A program made the translations under genes and the position numbers. This document shows, one piece after another, positions 23,035 through 38,000 of a stretch of 64,000 nt of DNA (its first letter is position 1; the number at the start of each line of letters is the position of its first letter). Source of the DNA: Cotesia glomerata. Lineage: Eukaryota > Arthropoda > Insecta > Hymenoptera > Braconidae. Under the pieces are notes generated by a model. It did not search any database and was not told the DNA's origin. It was given only the letters and a program-made list of their open reading frames with translations. The stretch is from the NCBI RefSeq assembly GCF_020080835.1, contig NC_058158.1, positions 31,514,305-31,578,304 on the forward strand, written 5' to 3'.

Positions 23035-26000
23035 ATACAATTAAGCCAAGCAGTAATTGATACAGTGTAACAGAATGAATTTAATGATAGTTTGTAATTT
23101 TAGTACAAGTTGTCTAACTGATTGTAAATAAACGAGAGAGTATATTTGTATTTATGCAATTACAAAACACAATGTGTAAATTGTGTTGAATATTTTCCAA
23201 TATAATATCATATAATAGAATACAATAATATAAACCAAACCAAAATCGGTCGTCATCTCTTCACTTAAACCCCCGTAATCATTTAATGTATTTATTAATT
23301 CATGTACAAATACAATTGCGCGGAAATACAAGTATATATATTTAAAACAGTACTAGATCAACACGCGTTTGCTTTACAGAATTTATTCAAATAAACACTA
23401 TTGATTGGTTTTATCCACCCGGGCGTGCCAATACCACAAATTATTTATTTATATTTTTAATAGCCTCCGGCTTATTGCCAACTACACCATCATTTTTACT
23501 ACTGTTGTTAAAGTAACCTTAATGTACGCGTTGTTTTTGAATAATAATAATAAAATAATCATTATTAACTATTATTATCCCCCTTTTTACGCACCAGGAT
23601 AATTCTCAGCGAATTACCCGACTAATTAATTATTTTTATCTGGTTATCCGGGCAGGACATTTTTATCGGTACATTAATGCCTCAATTTGTCAGTCTGGTG
23701 AAATAAAACAGCCCGGTAAAGTTTGGTGATTGATAACCGAGCTCCGAGGAGCTGAGTAATAACCGATAAATTCATTATTCTTCTTTTAAACGGACGTTTT
23801 GTTTTACTCTTTAACCTTAGGGGCATAAATACTAAGGGGCTGGAGCTATCCACTATTTTTGTACCTAACGGGAAAGTTTTAAATTTCCTCGGTACTTAAA
23901 GGAGAAAGAATTTATATGAAAGGAGTAGTATGGTTAGATAGAAGGATCGAAGATTTACTTTCTGTTATTTCGTAGGTTTTTGAGAGCACTATTGACGTAA
24001 GTACTGTTCAGCGCTAGAAAAAAGGGAAACTGAAGTTATGTATGATGTACAGCTTGTAGTTGGATAAGTCAAAGGATACCTCGAACAAGTAAGTTGAAGG
24101 AGAAAAAAATGGCTCTGAAAAGTATAGCAGCAGCTTAAGGCAAGAGGAGGTTCAAGGGGAAAAAGGGTGAAACTGGGGGATGAAAAGAGACGTTAGAGAC
24201 TAAGTCTTACTGGAGGTATCGAACTGGCTCTTGGAAACTCTTAAGAGTGGCGCTAATTAAGCGGCACCTTAAAGAATGGGTTTCCCTCTGTTTGGAACCC
24301 GTGGAGGAAGAGGAAGAGGAAAGGGGAAGGGGAAGTCTGGGAACGCGATTACCGGGTGCTTGTAAAGGGTGGCTTGGCAAAGAACTGCAGGACCGCGTGG
24401 TGGTTGTGAAAGAAAAAGGATGTAGATGGTTGGTGGTGGTTGTGAGGCCGCGTATTATACAGCGGTTGGATAAAAGAGAAAATTGCGATGCCCACCACTA
24501 GTGGAAGCTCCTCGACTCGGTGTAAGCTGTAACTGCTACTACCCCTATTTATGCCTTGCATACATATCCCGCATCTACTTAGGGGGAGGAGTTATGTACT
24601 CTTCTTTAGTGTGGGAGCCACCCGGGTTAAATGCTCCTGGTGTGCTCTTTGACGATCATCTTGCTGAACACGCTCGTTTTTCATCCAAGGGATACGGGTC
24701 ATAAACCTGAGGCTCAGCCTGAGGACGCTCGCGACAAGAAAGAGCTACGGCAAAATGGCGGATCGCTTTCTCGTTAACTCGTGACTTAAATTTGCTAATG
24801 CAAGTAGTTTAAGTTTTTAATAATTAGAAAAATGCTCTAGGAAATGTGTGGGTTTATACAATACCATACATGAAAAGTTGCTTTTTTTTTTATACCACTT
24901 GGGAAAGGAAAAGGTTGTTTTTACTTGGTAAGAGGAAGAGGAAGAGGTTATGATTTAAATTAAGGAAATGTTTTTAATTGGGGAAATTATGAGTTTAATG
25001 AAAAAAATAGCGGAAAAAGCCGGTCTCAATGAAATAATGAACAAATGATTGAAATTAATGTTAAAAAGTCATTTGAATAAAATGCGACGAGGAAGGAAAG
25101 GACACTGAAATTAAATCAACTGTGTGTAGCCACCGTTTTATTCAACGTCTTCAATTAAAGTTAAAAGAACTATTAAACTTTCCTTTATATTTTAAATTCA
25201 GATTATTTCTTCTTCTTCTATTAATTTAGCAACTTTACCACTTAATTAGTAAAGTTTAATTACAATAGATCAATTTGTTAAGTGGTTAAGGAAAATAAAA
25301 GGCGGGAATCGTTTGAAACTTTTTAACTACGGGCTGGTAATTTATTAAAGGTAAACAGTTGGGTGTTAATTGCCCAGTGAGTGATGTTAGGTGTGTTCTG
25401 TAGACGCTATTGATAATTGTAAGTTATTGTTATAAGGATAATGATAATAACCTTTAACAAGGCATAAAACGGAAACATTACACTTCTACACGGAAAAAAT
25501 TATTTTTTTATCAATGTACAAAAAAAAAATTCTTTTTAAATTACTTTATTATTTTTCCTACCGATAAGATCAAATATTCTAGAATGTAATACAGAATATT
25601 AAAATAATAATAACAACAACAATATATACATCTGCAGATGAAATCATTAAATTAACCATTGACATAGTAGCGAATGATTATTGTTAGATGGTTACGTGAG
25701 GATCGGAAAATTCGATTGTCCAAACTCAAATACAGAATAATAATCAGGACAATGCGTTTACTGGTAGGATGGAACGCGTCCTGTTGCCAAGTTGCTGTAC
25801 ACAGCAGGGGTGTTTCTGATAAATAGAAGGGGCCAAACAGTCGAACCGAGTACGAGTTGGAGTCTCTGCCCAGGCATCCGAGAGAACGAGGAGATACTAG
25901 ATACTAAACTAGATATATAGACGCGCATGGTGATAAAGTGCAATATAGGACAGCAGAACATAACATACCAAAGGATGGAGGATAGAATAGGGTCGTGTGG

Positions 26001-28707
26001 AGAAACAGTGAATGTATGTAACCGCAGGCCCCTTTGTCCCGGCGAGGCCTCGAGAGAATCCGCAGCGTCGGGTGTCCGGTTCCGTTTTGGACACACTCTC
26101 ATGTATCCATTCAAATTTGGGAACACGCTCACGGTCCTCTGAGGATTTTCCGAGTTTCTATCGTCTGTCACTGTTATCCATATCCATTGGGCCACCCCTC
26201 ACTCTTCAACCTTTCTCGTGAGAGTCATCCCCACTTTTCCTTTGGGGGATGCCGCATTCGCGTACTCACATTTTGCATTCATTTGTATCCAGCACATTCC
26301 CAAACAATATTTTCACCTCCTCTTTATCAGACAAAGCGCTGTCGCAGTGAAAATAAAATAAAAATAAAAATAGAACCAAGTACGTAGAAGGTGAGCGGAT
26401 AAAAAAATAAAAAACAAAATGGAAAAAAAAAAATAACAAACCAAAAAAGCAAACACAGATAGAGAGACAGGTAATAAAACAGAGTGACTGATAGATGAAA
26501 CACAAATGTTTTATTGTGAAAGTGAACTCGCTCGTGAATTCGTCTTCGCAGTGATCGTTTACAAGCACGAATGCGTTCATTTGTCGTGTGTTGTCTACTG
26601 CTGCTCCTGGGTTTGATACTGCACTAGTTCTGCTTCGCTACTGGTTGTATTGTTGCAACAGCTAACAGCTATTGCTACTTCTCCACAACTACTCTTTATC
26701 TGCAGGTACACTGGTGCAAAATGCCGCATGTTTTATTTGTCCGATGGAATCACGTTTGTAAACACGGAGGACGCAACTGTCGAACAAATTATCGAGCGCG
26801 GTGAACGGCTTAACCACGTTGTTAAACTCCTCTTTGTTTAAACACCCGGTTATTCTATCCGTTATCAAGCATAACATTCTTCATTCATTTCGCGCTTTGC
26901 TTGTCTTCTTTTTGTTTTGGGAAGAGCCCTTCACCGTCACACTCGCCTGTGGCACTGGTTGTCTGCTAGTGACAAGTTAAATTTTGAATCGCGTAAATTT
27001 TATCGTCAGTCAGCTAATATAATATAATAAAAAGTAATATAATGGGTTTAAGCGAAGCAGAAAGTAAATGAAATAACATAAAATACATACAACTGAAAAA
27101 GCGTCAAGTGTCTGTTGATGGATTTAGTTTTCTACTCGTTTTCTCTTCACCCGGTTAGGTGTTATATGCCGGGGGTCGGGATGCAGGGGGTTCTATCGAA
27201 GCGAGCTATACTCGAGAAGATCGCTTCACTAGATTTCCTCTATGGATGGGATTTATCGCAACTCAGCTATTGGCTTTTCGGACGACGTAAAATGCCTTCT
27301 TGTTGAATCCTCACCGATAACCCACGTCAAAATGCCTGTCTCTTTTTTGCTGATTTCGTGAAATACACCCCGGCTCGGCTCGGCTTTAGCTTTATATATA
27401 AGACTCTACTGAAGAAGAGAGTTAAGGGTATATTACAGGTAAGCACTGATATTATGTGCTTCTGAAAGCTATTCAGCTTTTTGATATCTAATTATTAAAA
27501 TATAATGTTACTTTTATACCTTTCATTCTTCTTCCAACTTTTTTATTTTCACTCCTTTGTTCTGCGGACAATGTTACTTCTCCGTTAAATTTAATATATT
27601 TAATTTTAGGACGGTATTTACTTTCAAAATATTAATTTCAGCTACTTTATTTTATTGAAATTTTTTACGCCCACGGAACACATAAACTTTTCAGTACTCA
27701 GTGTACTACGGGCATCCAAAAATTTTCATTTTTTTGGCGCTACATTGTAGTTCTAATTAACAGAGTTTTTATTTTGTTTATGTCTATTAAACTATGCGAC
27801 TATAAGCTACTACAACTAAGAATACATAACGTAAATTCTTGGAAACAATATTTATAAAAAAAATTTTTAAGGACTTAAATGAAAAATCGTTAGCACGCTC
27901 ATACTTCTTTAAATACAATTTTCTTAGATCAAGAATTTTTTTCTTGAATCGAGTTTGTTTATTTTAGTATATAAACCGAATAAGTTATCAAAATTAATGA
28001 GTCATTAAGTTTAATTAGATTTTATTTTGATTCTATCTTATTCAACAAAACACCTAACATCAAAACACAATATTGAAGCGTGATGAAACTATGAATAATT
28101 CACATGTTGACAAACCAGATACAAGCTACACTACTTTGTCATGTAACAATCTCGACAATTTGTCTCTAGAATTATTTCTGTCACCAAATAACTCGCCTTA
28201 ATCGCATATTTAAACTTACATTTAATATTAAAACAAACCTTTTACCGTTTCCTAAATCATTTGTCTCACCAAAATTTCGTTTTGGCACGAAACATTCACG
28301 AGAAACCTGTGCAAGAGATAAAAGATTGTTTGTAGGTTTACGAGATAGATTGTAAGCCCATAAAATTTTTGAACTCTGAGATAAGACGCGTTGAAATAAA
28401 ACCTCCCTTTATTCTTAAAAAGTGCCTGTACTTTTCCCAGTTTCCTGCTACGAAAGTAAATAAAAAGTAATCAAATGTATAAATAAACTATGATAAATAG
28501 CCTAGAGCCTTTGAGCGATGCTCCATCGAATGATCAAAAGCCTCTGTCAATATGTTCAATACTTCCCCTATATTATACTATACATGTATAAATTTACCTA
28601 GAGATTTATATTTGATTCCTTAAAAAGGCCAACTTATATAATTCTCAATAAAATTTTCAAATCTTTTTATAAAAGAAAGTTCAATATCAGCAAAATTAAA
28701 GTTCTTT
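23035..28707. other. non-coding stretch, apart from one doubtful exon
   Basis: 23.0-24.0 kb is AT-rich. 24.0-24.8 kb is purine- and GC-richer. 25.75-26.3 kb is open in several frames on both strands, which points to composition and not coding. The candidate exon at 26706-26841 is listed separately. No RNA gene was seen. Confidence 0.5.
26706..26841 (+). CDS. possible isolated terminal exon, product unknown
   Basis: A pyrimidine-rich acceptor (ACTACTCTTTATCTGCAG) is followed by an open frame that reads YTGAKCRMFYLSDGITFVNT and DATVEQIIERGERLNHVVKL and stops at 26839-26841. Base composition is more balanced than the surroundings and the peptide is not low-complexity. I do not recognise it and see no partner exon. 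The opposite strand is also open here, so chance is the likeliest explanation. Confidence 0.15.
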
Positions 28708-28954
28708 TCGTGAAAAAATTTTGTGATATGTCCTAATATGGCCATATATGTTTTAATATGTCTTGATCTGAATAATTTTCATATCAGGACACAAATGGCC
28801 ATATTAGAACGGAAATAACGAAAGTATAATAAATAATAATAAGTATATAAAAGTATGATTAATAATTCCAACTTAAATGTTTACCATTTTACAAGTTAAT
28901 TTTTTCGGTACATATATGATCGTATCCTACCATATCAGAAAATTTCATCACGGG
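28708..28954. mobile_element. palindromic MITE-like element
   Basis: The left end CGTGAAAAAATTTTGTGATA and the right end CATATCAGAAAATTTCATCA are imperfect inverted repeats of about 24 bp. Inside, CCTAATATGGCCATATATG (from 28732) is matched in reverse by CAAATGGCCATATTAGAAC (to 28810). There is no coding capacity. The family is not recognised. Confidence 0.5.
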
Positions 28955-31900
28955 TTTTATATGTCAGACATCATCACCAGTCAATAATTTATTAAGATTT
29001 TAATTATCCCGTGTAATTAGCATCTATTGATCGTAGAATAATCTACCCACACTAGCGGGTTATCTATTTCTCGGTTGATTTGGTATCATACTAATTATAT
29101 CTCACTATTACCTATTAATATCCTTATCCACCGAAATGTCTACACAAAATAGAACATAGAACATATACGACGTGATATAAATTAAATTATATTGGATCAT
29201 TAATTGACAATAAATAAAAATTCGAAGCGACAATATATATATAATTTAAATGTGGTTATTATCATATATCGGAAATGAATCCTTCATTCGTACAATTTGG
29301 AATAGCGGGCAATTTGGCACGCGTACGCGCACCCAAACACACGCAGCGGTGCGCATCACTTCCCTCGCGGCCCTTATACTATTGTATTACTATATTGTAC
29401 TACTACACTATATTACTATATTACTATTATATTCACATAGAATAGTATAGTAACTATGCTTTGTCGTACTCTCGACTGATGAATTATCCGCAAGGGGTGC
29501 GTAAGCGTATCCATGCGGCTTTCTGCCACTGGAACTTTCTCTCTCTTGCAACTCTAGTTTACTTACTACTGTATTTGCTATCTCCGTCTCGATCTAATAC
29601 TCCTCCTCCTTTTATTGCGATGCATGGTATATACTATGTAGCGTACAGTGTATTGCGCGATTGTTGCAGCAATGCCGCCGGGTGGCACACGTTGCCATAA
29701 CGTGACGCAGGATAATTTATTCGCCCGTGTCATAATTGCGATATCGCATGCGATCCCGGTATATATATTGCGGTCTCGGGTCCGCGCTCCATCCGCTAAA
29801 GTCCCGATCCCGCCCGAGAATCATTTGCTGAATATCCAATAATGGATTAATATTTAATCTGGAATTGAGCTTGCAAACCACTGGAATTTTAACCGATTAT
29901 TTTGCGAAAAAATAATTACCCGATATCAAATATTGCTGTGAAAATTTTCATATGCAAACAGTTGTACCGGAATGCCTGTTCGTTCAATATTTGATGAAAA
30001 AAAAAAGTGGAAAAATATGTTTATTTTCAGTACTCTCTACTTAATGGAAGTAATTAGTTAGGTAAATAAATAAAAATGTTGAAATATTAATTTTTTTTAT
30101 TTTTAATTGAAAGTTTTTTTGTTTAAAATAATTTCATGTTTAATGATTGAGCTTTTTTTTATTTAATAATGTATGTGTCAACGGAATAAATATTTACGAA
30201 TTCAAACATTTAATATACTGCATATTTAATTGCTCAACAAATAATCATTTAAAAAAAATTCCATATATACACACAATTGGTATTTTTAACACTTTCATTA
30301 AGTTTACTTGTAGTAGTTAAAATATAAAAAAAAAAAATGATAACAATATTCCCAAAATCCACATCTGTTTCATTTCACGGAATTTAATAGCGCGAATAAC
30401 ATTTTATTAGATTTTATTTTAATTTATTGGCGTAATTCGATATCTGGTTGGCATGGATGAGAAAGGATGAAAAAAAATGAGTAAAAATTACCGTATGCTC
30501 TTTTTATGCCGGCGCACAAGGGCGGAAAAAAAAGCAAGTGGTTGGGTGGCTGTAGGATAGGAATGAAGATAAGAGAGGTTGTAACCGAGTAAAGTAAAGG
30601 TATAAGAAAGCTATCGATTAGATGATGCAGGGGGATTGGATATCGGTACCGGTGGCGGGCGCGTTCAGGCTGCCGGAAGTCGTTCCTAACGATAACATCT
30701 TTATCCATTGGAGAAAACGAGAGAAGGTGGAGAAGATGAGTCGGAGCTAAAGCATCCTGGTATTCCGGATTAGCTTTACGCAGTCTATGCCTATATATCC
30801 TATAAATTCATATATATAGATCTATGTATATCTATCTAGTCTGGATATATATTTATGGTACAAAATATAGACTGTAATACATATAAGGGCACATATGTGT
30901 ACCTACGGCGTACCTTGGCCGTGTATTTTGCTGTCATAAATTCTCGATAAAAGCGTCCACTGTATTTATGGTGATAGACTTTTGCTCAAAGATTCATCAT
31001 ACGCTGGTATCGTGATACTACCATAATGTTTGTTCGTAAAATTCCGTATGTTGTACCAGTATAGGTGATGATGAAGATAAAAACAATGTTTGTTCCTTTT
31101 TAGCATGTTACAGGATATACTATCAGTTTAGGAAGTTTATCTATTGGTTGATTTCTTTAATGTTAGTTCTATAGTACCAAACTTCTGAGAAAGGAAAATT
31201 TTATGAAAATTTCTCATGTATGTTATAGTTGAATCATTTAATTTGTAATATGAAATTAAAAGTTGTTGTCATTGAAAACTTTGGTAATGTAGTTCATGTG
31301 TGTTAACGCATGCGTATTCTCGATTGAAATCAACTGGTGGAAGCAAGAAAGATTGATAAGGGAAGAAAAAATTTATTTTTCGTTAATTTTGTGAATTAAA
31401 AAATATTTTTCGAAACTTTTACGAACAATGATGTGAACAATAAATGGACAAGTATAAATTGTTAATACTATTAAAAAAATGGAATAATTATAAATTGAAA
31501 ATATATTATAACATTGAAATCAACAGACATTCGGAAATTTTCTGATTTTACTTAATAAATAAATTTAAACTAAAAAAGTATTTTAAAAAAATTTACATCA
31601 ACTAATAATTTAAAATCTCTATATAAGAATTTGTTTATAATAATTTATTCATTTAAAAAATCCTATAAATTTTCAGACGTCAAATATTTTCAGGATTATA
31701 AAAAATTTGAAATGTACCAAAAAAAACTTGCTTTAATTTTTATTACTCGTCAAAATTTCACGATATTACCTAGATGGATTTATTTACATCTTTATTTTTT
31801 TTACCTCGTCGGATTTTGATGAAATCAAAACGTCAAGAGTCAAACACAAGAGAAGAAATAAAAATAAATGTTAAAAAAAAAAAAAAGAAAGGAAAGGGAT

Positions 31901-32070
31901 ATAAAGATTGCGGAAATGCATAAATGCAGAGGAGGAGTCACAAGTCGTTGGAGAAGTTTGCGATGTAAGTGTAGTAAGAGTAAAGAGTCAGGAAATAGAG
32001 TAGTAGGAGTGGTAGTAGTTATTGCAATAGTATGAGTAAATGTAGTGGCAGTGGCAGTAAAAGAAATAGT

Positions 32071-32114
32071 AAGAAGAAGAAGAAGAAGAAGAGAAAGAAG
32101 AAGAAGTAAGAAGC
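32071..32114. repeat. imperfect (AAG)n repeat
   Basis: A purine-only stretch of AAG/GAA triplets with a few interruptions, inside a generally purine-rich region (31985-32115). Confidence 0.8.
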
Positions 32115-32481
32115 GTTGCAGCAGCACGCGGGGCTCGTTGAAAACGAGCAAGGCGGTAAGAAGCGGACGGCATCGATGAATAATGTATTTTACGGTTGCA
32201 AGAAGCGATACATTATGCCGAATCGCGTGGTGTTGGGTGGTACACCGGGTGAAAAGCTTGGACTGGCAATAATAACGACTTATACTTGCGCTGAAGAAAT
32301 AGTGAGTGAAAGAAAACGAGAAAATCGCGATCGCGGTCCTGGGACTGAGGCTGCTACCTGTACCTAACTGATGAAACTTTAAATAAAAGAGACGAGAGGC
32401 GAGAGATATAGATCTCGACCCAAATAAAAGCAAAGAGTATAAAGTAAATATATAAATAAATATATTACATTGAATGAAGTC

Positions 32482-32511
32482 AAGTCGAGTCGAGTTGAGT
32501 TGAGTTGAGTT
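32482..32511. repeat. pentanucleotide repeat (GAGTY)n
   Basis: Six units of GAGTC or GAGTT in tandem (the first degenerate). Confidence 0.8.
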
Positions 32512-34965
32512 AGTAATTGTAAGTAAATAAAATAACTTATATTTTCGAGACATGAATTACGATGACATTCGAGAAATAAAAGTGATTTATATTTTCACAA
32601 CATTTTAATTCGAGACTTATTGGCTTGAGAGTTTATTAATTGCTCAAGTATTAACTTTTGAATATTTTATAGAGGAATATCTGATTGAGTTATTGGATGT
32701 TCTAAGGGAAAGGAAATTATTATTTAAGTGCTAGATGATTCAGATTTATCGGAAAGTTATGGAATGTGTGTATGTATGTTCGATACACCATAAAATATAT
32801 TGGGATTGGAAGTGATCAAAAGTTGAGAACTTGTATTTGAGATGAATATTCGTGATACTCAGATTTTACATTATTACATGTGAGATATATTTTTAAATTC
32901 AATTTTTTGGAAATCAAATTACCTTTTTGCTTCTTCATACATACCAAATTTCAAATTCATGCTTTTCAGTAAGACAGAAGTATTCATATAAACCACAAAA
33001 GCTAAAAAAAAAAAAAAAAGCTTAAAATCACCATTTAAACTTTAAACTCACAATACTAAACTAATAATTTTGAATCATTAAATCTAATAATTCTGGTTAC
33101 TAACTTCGACATACTGCGGTCAAGTTTGAAAAGTTAAAGTAAAATTCCTGAAATTAACCAGTTGCTTCGTAGCAACCCAACTCTAAGCGTACAATAGCAA
33201 GTGTTTATATTTTTTATTTGAATTGAGTTATGAATTATGAGTTACGAACAATACACATAATATGTCATACATCATCGTACATAAATCGAATAGGAATTGA
33301 ATAAAGCAATATAGCCATAGATGAAGTAAATGGATTTATTAAAATAGTTGATGGAAGTTGGTAATTTAGATATTCATTTGTGGAATGAGGTTTACCATGA
33401 TAGATCCCACAATGTCGAATGGTAGCCCATGAAATCCTAGGGATTTACAAGTTCGAGATATTATTGAAATTGAATGAGCGAGGCGAGGGTAATGGCGTTG
33501 CAGCTGACTGAGACCGAGATATAATATAGTTTCAAGTTCAAAACTTCAAATCAGAAGCGATTATGTTTATGCTATATGTTATATTCAGCATACACCTATA
33601 TATAGATGGTAGTAGATGGTGGATAATATAATGTATTATAATACACCCCTAAATATATATATATGAATATTGAATAGCTTTTACACATATCCTCTCAATA
33701 TTGACTTATTTAAGCTTGCTAAGTCTCTAGTTCCCTGGTACGTGCTTCTAAGTCCATCAAAGTGAGGCTTAACTCTTGTTCGCAAACCCATTTGTATATT
33801 AATGGAGACTCATTAGTCATAGAAAGTGAAATAATTATCCCGAGTATGTATTAAAGCAATTAATTTCAATACCTCGTAATTCTGAGTTCTGCTCATCTGT
33901 TCTTACTCTACCGTACTTGAACTCACTATTTCCTGCTAATTAAAAAATTCAGAAGCTTATGCTTATATATTTTAATAAGCTTCGCATTAAGTTAATGCCG
34001 TAATGCTTCCAGTGTTTTACTTTTATTTTATTAGCATCTTTAATTAAGCCAACTGGTTAACTGGTCTGCCTCCAACTCAAATGCGGATTGGTTGTTTAGC
34101 GACGTATTGATTAAGTCTATAGATAGCTCAAAATATCTCGAGCTTAACTTTAAATATTTTAATTAATTAAATTAGTAAAGTACATAAATTTATTTTATTT
34201 TGAATAAGTTTTGATGGGAGTGAGAATCTAGTTGTCGATTCTAGTAATTAAGACTGCGGCAAGAACTGTTGAAGAAGCTTCTAGCTTGTAGGTACGTGTT
34301 TGTCTGTATGTAATGAATTAAGAAGTAAAGACGGGTATATACATATATATTTATATCTCCGTCCCGGTTTGTTATGCAAGCGAGAAAAGTTTGGCATATT
34401 AAATTACAGAGCACAGAAACAAGTTAATCCATCAGGGAATTGATATCTTTGAATGGGCGAGAATGAACTCCCGGCGGATTTAATGCGATATAGAGCAGAG
34501 CGAAGCTACGCAAAAGATGGAGCTATGCTGATGCTTCTGTAAGAGGAAATGAAAATCAGAGGAGAGACTCGGGGATGGGTAAATGTAATTAATTTTCAGT
34601 ACATGTACCACGCGGTACATTAATATCTATAGCAGCAGGGAGCAGACTCCGAATAAGAAAACAAAGGTGAGCCTTGAGGAGAAGAAGAAGAAGAATAAGA
34701 CTTAGTCTGTGTATTACATGCGCATCCGCAAAGTATTGCTCTAGTTCTACTTGTAGTTCCTCTTCTTAAGCATAGGCTTATCCCGAAGCTAAATCCACAC
34801 CTCGGAGATCTGTGGATGGAACAGGGAAGCAAAGACACACTTGCCGTCAAACGTGACCTTCGTTGTGGCATGGCACATGCTGAGAGCTGCCCCGAGGTAG
34901 AGAGTTTAGTCGAGTTGAGCTGGTAAACTTGTGGATGCTGGATAGTGGATGTACTCACGACCACC

Positions 34966-35006
34966 AGTTAAGAGTTAAGAGTTAAGAGTGAAGAGTGAAG
35001 AGTGAG
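34966..35006. repeat. heptanucleotide repeat (AGTTAAG / AGTGAAG)
   Basis: Five full 7-bp units plus a partial one. The first three are AGTTAAG and the next two AGTGAAG, a block change that indicates stepwise duplication. Confidence 0.85.
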
Positions 35007-38000
35007 TAAGAGAATTATTGCGGCGAGTGGAGGGACAGAGGAGAAGGAGAGTCAGGACTAGGAACGAGATACGAGGATGCCTGTTCACGATAATGCGGAG
35101 GAAACGAGGTCGGAGAGGTAACTAGAGCCAACTAACCCAATTAACCCCTAACTCCTGCTCTCGCGTCTCCAGTTTCTCGTCGTTAAATAAAAGATCAATG
35201 TTGTAATGCCAAAGTGGGTACAGCTTTAATGTAATGTATGTTGTATGTTAGCCTGTGATAGTTTGTTGGGTTGTTATCGGTTTTGGACACTGTTTACTTG
35301 ATAAAATGCTTTTTTCCTAATGGAGAGTAGTATTGGATTTTGGTAACTGTATATCTGTTGGCTGTGTTTCCTGTGTACTTAGTTAGAGGGAAAATAAATA
35401 TTTGGTTCGGAGATGCACTAAGATGGGGTTTATTTTTATTTCTGGTCTCTGCTGGCTCTCTGGAAGGAAATTCAAGAGAAATTATATTTAATTCGGAAAC
35501 AGAGAGCTGAAATGTGGAACTGCTTTATACTGATGTAAGAACTCGGATAAATTGAGGGTGGGAATCATGTTAATGGAGGATTAGTATTGTCCAAACAAAT
35601 TTTTAGTTGGTAAATATATACAGCGCTCTTGATAGTCGAGAATGGCTAAAAGTTTTGTACTCTGTAAATTCTACAGAATGGCTAGTACTTTTTTTTTCAA
35701 GTTTATTTTTGTTAAAATATTGTACCTTTTATGTAAAATATTTACCTTAAAAATGAATGAATAATATACAAAATATGTATAAAATATATATTTTCAACGT
35801 AATTGAATTGTTTCAAAAATATGTAAGCAATACATGTAAGAAAATATAACATAATTTAGTAAACTAGATAAAAAATATATTGAAAATATTATAATCTATG
35901 AAATAAATTTTAATTAAAAAAATATTACATGAAAAGTCTTTGTAAGCACCGAAATCGCTGGTATGAATTTTAATATTTCAAAATTTTTTATTCCATTCAA
36001 AAATTAAAAATAAAAATTTACCATATTCTTAAAGTGTCCATGATTTATTCAGAAAAAAAATCCTTAAATCAACGCAACTCAACAGAACTAAAACGAACAA
36101 AACTTAATTTTGTTTTTCTGGAGCAATACATCAAGTCAAACAAATCGTCGGTGTTTTGAGTGTCTCGCGGAAAAACCCCAGAGCCCAACTGAAAGCTAAG
36201 AAAACATGTAGGTGCTGGAGACAGCCAAGTCTTTCCAATTCCTCACGAGCAGAACACGGCAGTTTCCTGGAGAATAAAACCTTCTGCCAAGACTGGGGTG
36301 TAAAACGTCACGTATTGGAACGCGGATGGGTCTCGTCTTCCACCTTCTTTCTTCCTCTTCTATTCTCTTCTCTGCTCGTCTAGTCGTCTCTTTACTTCCG
36401 GCTCAACTACTATTCCGCGTGCAGTCTGCTCCTCTGCTCTGCTTACACTCGACATTCAGTCAGTCAGTCATTCGGGAGGTAATATACTGAAGAGAGTCGA
36501 CATAATGTGCAGTAGTCTCGTAGCCATCCAACATCCAACATCCAGGATCCACCACCCAGCATCCGGCTCTCGAGAATTTCTCTTGCTCGTTGTCACTGCA
36601 ATCCTGAGGCACTTCTCCTCCTACTTCTGGAGGTATGGAGCTGCCGCTGATGTACACGACTGTACTCACTACTCAGTGCTATGCTTTTGGAAGATAGGAC
36701 GTGAAATTGGCAGGTGACACGGCTCTGAACAGCCTCAAAATACAGTCCATAGGCAAATATTGTATGTATAGCAGGGCTCTCGGTGTCATTTTGTTTCTCT
36801 CCAGTGACTTGACTCAATGCACACGTCGATTCTTCTCCTTTCCTCTATTCTCTCTATGAAACATAGATAATGATATTTAGCTTGCGTGATCACGTATTTT
36901 CATTTCCCGACTTTAATATCTGTCTTTTTCTTTGCTTTTCCTTCCTTATCATCATCTTTTATTCCACCACTTTTTCAGATTCTTCTCCATCAAATCGTCA
37001 AAGATTATTTTATTATGACAAATGTTGATTTTTATCTCCGTTAATTTTAATTAAACATTTTAAAAATTATCTTTAATATTAAAATTTTTTTTACTCAAGC
37101 TCAAGAAAAAATATTAATTTATCTATGCTAAAACATTCAAGATAAATTTAATTAAATAAAATTTAATTTTCTTACCAACAAATATTTCAGATAAAAAAAC
37201 TTCCCGTGAACTTTTTACATATAAATTTACATATAAGGTGACTTCAAAAGCTCTAGCTAAATATACACAGAAATTATTAAATTTTCTGTTTTTTTTTATC
37301 ATAAATTTTAAAAGAAGAAATTATTCGAAATAAAAAAAAACTAAAGTTTTCTTACATTGCAAACATGTGTTATGTTTACATATACGTTATCCTGAATTAT
37401 TCATATTTTCTGTAAGATATATTTTTCATTTCATGAATTTAATTAATACTTGAAAAACGACATTTCAAACTTTAGAATGCAAATAAATTTTAATATGAAT
37501 TTAATGAGATTCTCTATAAAAAAAAAAAAAAACATTAATATTTTTTTTCCATGTCAGCTCAAAGATAAATATTAAATAAACATTGAAACAAAATTGTTTA
37601 ACTACTCTCACGTACAACATTTCATGAAATTTAATCGAGTCAAAAGTCCTCGATATTTGGAAGTCTGGTGCAGGATGCGAAGTAAAAACACTCGTCGAGC
37701 ATGACATGTTAATTTAAGTTGAGGATCTTAAGAAAAAGGACTCGAAATACTTATACCGGGGAGGAAATGGTGGAATTAGTAGGAGTAGGAGTAAGAGCAA
37801 GAGTAAGAGAGTTTGAACTCAACTCCGGAGGGAAGGAACACGATAGAAAAGAGATAAAAAGGTAAAAAAACCGGATGAAGATCGAAAAGTTTGGAATGCA
37901 TTAGCGTAACGGGAACGAGGCAATTCACGAAGGTTCTTTTAAAGCGGGAGCACAGTTGGTTGGTTGATTTTACCGATCGGGAACCAGGAACAGACAAGTA

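Noticed and set aside
25758..26387. Overlapping frames of 60-145 codons on both strands
   Set aside because: Five or more frames are open at once and none shows a known motif or splice context, so this is GC-richer composition.
31840..32553. 237-codon minus-strand frame rich in S, T, L and F
   Set aside because: Produced by purine-rich repeats on the plus strand (AAG and GAGTY tracts). Low-complexity, with no domain.
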